DNA from: Branchiostoma floridae
Lineage: Eukaryota; Chordata; Leptocardii; Amphioxiformes; Branchiostomatidae
Reading direction: 5' to 3'
Assembly: GCF_000003815.2 (NCBI RefSeq)
Contig: NC_049992.1
Location: 19,157,858-19,221,857 of the forward strand
DNA: 64,000 bases
Below are positions 58,601 through 64,000 of this stretch, piece by piece; positions within the stretch are counted from its first letter, which is position 1; each line of letters opens with the position of its first letter. Under the pieces are notes generated by a model. That model ran no database searches, had not been told where the DNA came from, and saw only the letters and a list, made by a program, of their open reading frames with translations. The translations under genes and the position numbers were made by a program.

Positions 58601-61471
58601 TAGGGGCATGTGCGGGCATGACGCACCCGCCATGACACACGAGTCAGTGGTAGGAGGAACCCCTTGCATCCTTGCATGGTTACATGACAAATTTGATCTA
58701 AAAACAGTGAGTCGAATGTATGAATATCCTTAGACTCATGCTGAGCGACTGTACAGTGACCGGAATTGGAATTTTTTACAGCCTTGATATTATAATTTGA
58801 ATATTGCGTTAGACTTAAAAGAGCGCTGAGGTCGCCGGAGACATTCCAGTAGAGCAGCGCGCTTTTTCTGGTGTCGCCGCACTCTTTTAAGTCATACTTT
58901 TACGTCTTACGCAATATTCAAATTATAATATCAAGGCTGTAAACAAATCCAATTTCATATCTTTGGCGATGAGGCCAATTGCCATCGCAGCGAGAGCAAT
59001 GTCCACTCCTAGTCAAATGCGACCCTAACTTACTCATTTGAATTAGGACTGCAAAGCAGATTTTGAGCCTGGTGACATTTTCCATCATGTTAATCTAGAC
59101 TGGGAATATGACTAACAAAATAGTTGATACCTGTGTTGATGTTTTTATTTTCAGGTTCCTACACCGTGTATTTGTGTTCCTTTTGATATCGACACTAGTC
59201 CTGGAGTCAGATGCATGGTTCTGGAGCCGTCGCCGTCGCCGACGCGGTAAGGGCGTGAACTGATATAACTGTAACTGTGCTACAACTTGACAATACTAAT
59301 CTTTGGACTATTTTTGTATGAAAAGTTATATGCTTTTATCTCCACATTGCTCTTTTTTTAAAGTACTACCTCGATGAAATGATATGGTTTTCTAATGAAA
59401 GCAGTGATATGATATTCATAAACATAATACTAGATTTTCTGTATCCAACAACTTCAGACTACCCAAACCTAAAACAAACAGTGGAAAACGTACCTTCCTG
59501 TACCGAACAATTATGCTCTGGAACTCATTGCCATCTAACATTAAGTCACTGTGTACTAAACAAGCCACCTCAAACATTGTCATCTAGACCTCTGACCTCT
59601 AGACACTGTGCTCTATTGTAAATACTTTGTGATTGTTGTATTTTTAAAAATGTATGTATTCATGCTGATTGTCATGTTGATTCATGTTGATTGAACCTTG
59701 GAAGATTAGCCCGTAAGGGCTAAAAGGTTTCTTAATAAACACCAAATAAACAACACTAGCCTAACAATTCAGTTGATGACAGGTTAACAATAGTCAAATG
59801 AGCTGATTGAAATTGCAAGTCATGTATTGAATGCGTTCTTCCATCAGCACCGGTTCCAGCCTGCTCTACGATTTCATCCCCAGTCGGCAGCAAAAAACTC
59901 GGCTGTTCCTCCCCCTACTTCGAGGGGGATTGTTGCTACTACTGGTGCCGTTCTGGGTACACTAAAGTCTCCGGTACTACCACCAAGACCTGTTGTAGTA
60001 GTGAGGGCTGGACTGAATTTGACCTGGTCTGTGAGAGGACAGGTATGTATCCCACACATTTGTGAGCAGTATTTATGTATATGTTGGCATCCATCTGTCT
60101 CGGAAGACAATGGTAGGCAGACAGGGTGGGTTAGGCGACCCTTCTGCCTGGCCTGCAAGTTTCTTTTTTAAGGTGAAGGAGTCGTGTGCACTTCCTTCTC
60201 CACCCTGTCGTCTACTGGCGCACTAAGTCCTACAGGGGCAATTGTATACAACGTGTAAGACGGCCCCAGCAGATGCAGGTTTGTTGTTTGGAGTTTCCGT
60301 CTCCTCGGAGGACTTCCGACCAACGATGCACGGGGTTCCTCCTACCCCGGTTGCGTCATGCCCAAACATGCCCCTATGGCCTACCACTGCAACAAAGGCC
60401 TGTCACTGCCACTAGCCGCAGCTATAGCTATAGGTACTCATTCACACATTGAGGAAAGTCGTGTATAAGTGCCTTTCCCAAGGGCACAAGATCGGTGATA
60501 CGGCAGCTGGATTTGAAATCAGGACCTCTTTGGCCTGAGCCCAACGCGCTGCCGATTGCGCCACGCGATCTCACTGTATGCATGTCTATCTATATTTGAC
60601 TTTTCGTGAGTTTTGCAACATGTGAAGATTAATTATAGTTTTGCTTGGATTCGATTCCGGCATCATCAATACGTATCGCATCACTGTGTCCTAACTTGCC
60701 TCATAATGGTGTGGCCCAAAATCTATGTGTTTCCTCAGATCCCTGCCCTCCGCCACAAGGCGTAATCTACGCCAAACTTATCAGTAGCCGCTGCTTCTTT
60801 CCCTACACCCACGGGACGACGTGTACCTACCAGTGCCGTGCTGGTTACAAACCTCTCCACCCCGAAAGAACCACCTGGACCATGACTTGCTCTAATGGCC
60901 AGTGGATCGGGTACTTCGAGTACTGTAACCGAGGTATGTACCCGACACTACACTGTAATTTGCAATCATGATCACTTCTGTCTTGCTCTTCCATGTAAAG
61001 GTGTGTCTTAACCCTATCTAGCCCAGATGGGGGGAGGGGGCGGGGGGCTTAAAGTGCTCGCGCCAACTTTGACGTCGTATAACTGCTAACTACGTACGCT
61101 AGAACAACGAAATTTGGTAACTTTCCCTAAGATATTGTTGGCAACAATTCTAAGAAAAATTTAGTTTATGATTTCTCGTGTTGCCATGGCAACGGGTTTC
61201 TGACAGGCAGCTAGACGACACTTGTTTATCTATATCATTAACATCCTGATAATTAGATTTTTAACATGTCAAAAACTTCCGTGCCAGCCAGAAGAACAGA
61301 CACAAAAAGCTAGAATGCTGTGAGAATTTCTGAAACACACTACGAATTGCCAGCAGTTGCCAGGAATTTTCATTCTGACGGCATTCCGGCTGGTTCTTGC
61401 TCTCATGTGAAGGGGGCTTAAAACTAACAGATCTGTCTTCTGTATCAGATTACACACAGACGGTGACATAG
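55609..61471 (+). CDS. Secreted two-module sushi (CCP) protein, paralogue of the preceding gene
   Basis: Exons 55609-55613, 59155-59246, 59848-60042, 60739-60933 and 61449-61471 give 169 residues with all phases consistent. The signal peptide is almost identical to that of the larger gene (LLISTLVLESDA) and is followed by WFWSRRRRRR. Two 65-residue modules follow: the first has eight cysteines (CC doublets in GDCCYYWC and KTCCSS), the second six, with an insertion HPERTTWTM before the fifth cysteine. The tail is DYTQTVT. It has the same exon architecture, promoter and 3' flank as the eight-module gene, so they arose by tandem duplication followed by gain or loss of module exons. Function is unknown beyond extracellular recognition by analogy. 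Two SINEs and several MITEs lie in its introns. Confidence 0.88.
55933..56177. mobile_element. MITE with about 50-bp terminal repeats and TTAA flanks
   Basis: GGCCCCCTCTCACTTGACGT and its exact reverse complement bound the element, and identity continues to about GCTGCGTTCG. TTAA flanks both sides (55929-55932 and 56178-56181). The homologous intron of the first sushi gene lacks it. Confidence 0.8.
56216..56442. mobile_element. Decayed inverted-repeat element
   Basis: CCCACTTTCCATGGCGATCG at the left is imperfectly matched by CCTAGTGGAAAGGGGG and GATCGCCGCGAGAGCG at the right. Confidence 0.45.
56560..56915 (+). pseudogene. LINE reverse-transcriptase tail in intron 1
   Basis: Same relic as at 39600-39956, with a cleaner frame: ARTRFATSTLANHNFSL, RRKFHTSFFPTTPSSWDKLP and LFKSRVNKHVSS. 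It has no catalytic part. Confidence 0.8.
57655..57690 (+). repeat. CA microsatellite
   Basis: Short CA run with one TA interruption. Confidence 0.9.
58453..58695 (+). mobile_element. tRNA-derived SINE
   Basis: The head TGGCGCAATCGGCAGCGCAT with GGTCTCAGGC resembles an elongator-Met-type tRNA and has a B-box-like AGGTCAAATCC. The body has CTTGTGCCCTTGGGAAAGGC and repeated GTGGCAGTGGCAGG. The same family lies inverted at 60355-60575. Confidence 0.75.
58779..58939. mobile_element. TA-flanked MITE, 161 bp
   Basis: Terminal repeats of nearly 50 bp start CAGCCTTGATATTATAATTT and end in the reverse complement. TA lies on both sides, so a Tc1/mariner-type element is likely. The centre is GC-rich (GTCGCCG). 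Confidence 0.8.
59460..59760 (+). pseudogene. LINE 3' end
   Basis: A broken frame includes a FLYRTIMLWNSLPSN-type segment typical of LINE protein ends. It is followed by GCCCGTAAGGGC, a small hairpin, and AATAAA-type signals (TTAATAAACACC). It lies between the signal-peptide exon and the first sushi exon. Confidence 0.6.
60355..60575 (-). mobile_element. tRNA-derived SINE, minus orientation
   Basis: Reverse copy of the 58453 family: GCCTTTCCCAAGGGCACAAG, then GCTGCCGATTGCGCCACGCG. It lies between the two sushi exons of the smaller gene. Confidence 0.75.
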
Positions 61472-61588
61472 GTGAACTGTCGGTGTAAGCCGGGGCAGCA
61501 CTGGTAACGACGCCGAGCATACAGGCCCCAGCAGCTGTTGGATACGCCGGTCGCACTGTGACATTGGCTAGTAGTAAAACAGCATATT

Positions 61589-61594
61589 AATAAA
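61589..61594 (+). terminator. Candidate poly(A) signal of the two-module sushi gene
   Basis: AATAAA lies 118 bp after the stop codon. Confidence 0.55.
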
Positions 61595-61778
61595 TCATTG
61601 CTTTCATCGTTCATTCATTTGTTCCTTTATCAACCATTTACTCAATTCGATTATGCTGAAGAAACATCCTTCTTCCATTATTATGCACGTCGCCTGGTAT
61701 TTGCTGAATGTTAAAACTCTATCTTAGTAATACCGCCTACTGCAAGTTCACGTAGCTTTTGATGTGATCAGTGCCGAC

Positions 61779-62179
61779 TACGGGTGGGTACCGGTACAGA
61801 AACTTCAGGTCCAGGTCCGGTGCAGAGGATCAGGTCCAGGTCCGGACCTGAACCTGGACCTGATTGTTTGTGAATGGGCAATACTCAAAACAATGGTCCA
61901 TTTCGCTACAAAGGAATCTGTTTGGTGGAGTAACCTATCTTCAAGTAAACAACGCTAACTACCTTTGTTAAATTAGACCAAGTATGACTGTAAAAACCTG
62001 TGAAAATGACTATCAACTTTCCTCTACTTTGCCGTTGCTATTTTCATGGACGAAGTGACTGTATAATCTTTTCATTTTCTAATCGGCCCAACATCCGGTC
62101 CAATGAATTTTTTCAGGTCCGGTTTTTCTGGGCCGGTCCAAGAAGAAAAAAAACGGTTTTGTACCCGTACCCAGCCCTA
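61779..62179. mobile_element. hAT MITE, 401 bp, GGTCCAGGTCC-rich ends
   Basis: The 8-bp duplication GTGCCGAC flanks it (61771-61778 and 62180-62187). Ends TACGGGTGGGTACCGGTAC and GTACCCGTACCCAGCCCTA are inverted. GGTCCAGGTCC and GGTCCGGACC motifs are packed near the left end. Same family as 34708-35104. Confidence 0.85.
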
Positions 62180-62189
62180 GTGCCGACTG

Positions 62190-63314
62190 TGCGTTCCCTA
62201 AAAACTATATGTACATAGAGAGAAATGGTTTATTGAACAAAGGGCTAAATTGCAGTTTAACACAACGTAGCTTAAAGTTTACGTAGCTTGACGTTTAGAA
62301 AAATTATCATAACAATTATAACTTATCAGATTCTTCATAACATTTGAACCAAGACGTTCCGACACTTGAACCATATGGTAACCGGTAAACAAATATATGC
62401 TGCACAAACTGCATGCTCTCATTCAAAAGTCTACCACAATAGGTTTGTAACCCGCGAAGTCCTTCATCTGAACTGGGAGAAGTTGTCATTGTCTCTTAGA
62501 GTTACTTTTTATACATTTTACTCATTTGATGTAATCAAGTCATCCTTTAGATATGCGGTGTTGTGTTTATCCATTTAGTTTAACATTCATATTATAACAA
62601 GTTGTGACTTAAATAAATTGACAATATGCTATAATTACTTTATACTTTATACTCATTACATCAGCATGTAGGTATTTTCATTTTATTCTATAATAAATAT
62701 TCACATTTTACATAGCCTAGATTTTTGCATGTAAGCCTATATAAGGTGCAAGAAATACTAATAAAAAGTCATTTGCTCAATTCAGTCTGTCTCAGGCTAC
62801 AATGTATGATTTTTCTTTATTCTTTGTCCACATAAGCGCATCGAGGTCATATTTCGGTTGATCTGGTAGTCAGTTTTAACAATATCTTTCGATGTTTATT
62901 AACTACTAGTATCTGGACGTATTGTTTTTGCTCTCGCTCTCTCTCTCTCTCTCTCTGTGTGTGTCTATCTGTCTGTGTGTTTGTTTTCCGCATATCTTTT
63001 TTTAGCAAAACTTTAGGCTGAATTGTATGGATTGTTACCATATTTGAGTTGTAAAGAGAAGCTCGAAAGACAAATGTCAAGGTCAATTTTGGGAACCTCT
63101 TGTGTGTAACCCTGGCAATACTTCCAATTTTGTATCTTTTGTTTTGCTATGGTCTTGATTTTTTATGGCAAGCTTTTGATGTAAGGAAAAATGATGTAGG
63201 TTTGGGCTCCCTAGAAGCTTGCTCTTGAACTGCAGATGCGTGTTCTTAACAGTATATCAGTCATAACAGTATGTTTTGTCTTCGCTGAGCACATACATTC
63301 CAATTATGGACATT
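62190..63314. other. No gene seen
   Basis: AT-rich intergenic DNA with a CT run at 62930-62956. No exon was recognised. Confidence 0.4.
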
Positions 63315-63770
63315 TCAATGCTGATCGCAATGTACTGGTATGTTAGCATACATCTTAGGCCAAGGAAACAACTTTTTGTTTCTGGTTACCCAACCGACCC
63401 TAGCAAAAACCTGCCGAACCTAGCCAGCCGCTGAAAAAGTTCATGAAATTTTCGATCAGACATGCTAGGAGACAAAGTTTAGTACAGACGTCTTGTATTT
63501 CATAGTGTAACGTTTGACGAAGTTTTAAGATTGTATATAACTGCATATTTTCTGTGTACCCGGGCCTGCAGTTTTGTATTATGTTTGTACATGTTGTTGC
63601 ATAACTTGGTCAGTGTACACTGATTTTTCTACATTTGACCTGAATAAATAGAACAATGTGTAACAGCTATGCTGAGATGAAAGAGCTATAGGAACTACAT
63701 AATATTATCAAGCTTTTTTATGGGGTTCAAATTACTTGATTAAAGTAAAATCACGAAAACTGTTGACATC
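63315..63770 (+). repeat. Copy of the 36940-37390 segment
   Basis: Same order of landmark words as the segment upstream of the first sushi gene, including CCTGAATAAATAGAAC (63639-63654). Confidence 0.8.
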
Positions 63771-63899
63771 ATGATATATGCACTACACTTTTACTGCCTT
63801 AATTCCTTGTCGCTGGGCCATTGTGTGGACTCGTCTTAACTTAAAACAACATCACGGAAAGAACTTTTTTTATCTTCAGAACTGTGAGAACATAATGAG

Positions 63900-64000
63900 T
63901 ACTGTAAATGCATGTAAGTTTTCTGGGATTAGATTTCGCTGCAACGAGAAAATGATTCGCGGTGGTTTTGAGTACTCTCCAAGCAGAGGTTTAGGCTCCG
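63900..64000. mobile_element. Partial MITE ends at the window edge
   Basis: TACTGTAAATGCA (family of 36220-36402) and, 70 bp later, TACTCTCCAAGCAGAG (family of 5601-5748) start here; the latter continues past the window. Confidence 0.55.

Overview
The window reads as invertebrate deuterostome nuclear DNA, most likely a cephalochordate (amphioxus, Branchiostoma). The grounds are small phase-conserved exons with GT-AG introns, chordate-like PINK1 and RANGRF orthologues, tandem lineage-specific paralogues, and a heavy load of MITEs, tRNA-derived SINEs and 5'-truncated LINE tails. The species call is inference. No rRNA gene, convincing functional tRNA gene, CRISPR array or bacterial-type operon was seen.

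Layout. 1-9.3 kb: no gene, but many small inverted-repeat elements, a tandem duplication carrying two nested insertions, and a 25-27 bp minisatellite. 9.7-18.8 kb (minus strand): two intact three-exon genes for small P-loop GTPases (301 and 293 aa) that both end in a CaaX-type prenylation box. Between them lie a decayed third copy and a piggyBac-like element, so the whole stretch is a degraded tandem triplication. 19-21.6 kb: a further tandem duplication. 22.2-30.0 kb (minus): PINK1, nearly complete, interrupted by a 100-N gap that hides the exon with the ATP-binding lysine. 30.7-35.3 kb (plus): RANGRF/MOG1, six exons, head-to-head with PINK1 (718 bp between start codons). 38.9-48.9 kb and 55.6-61.5 kb (plus): two paralogous secreted proteins made of six-cysteine sushi/CCP modules (8 and 2 modules), sharing promoter, signal-peptide exon, an aromatic-plus-arginine leader, a LINE relic in intron 1 and 3' sequence. 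49-55 kb and 61.5-64 kb: intergenic repeats, including an internally deleted mariner. The last 700 bp repeat the sequence upstream of the first sushi gene.

Gene models were built by hand from splice sites; codon phase closes exactly in all complete genes (PINK1 except across the gap). Functionally the window pairs mitochondrial quality control (PINK1) and Ran/nuclear-transport housekeeping (RANGRF) with two rapidly duplicating families of probable defence or recognition type: membrane-targetable GTPases and secreted sushi proteins. The immune link is inference from family resemblance and duplication behaviour.
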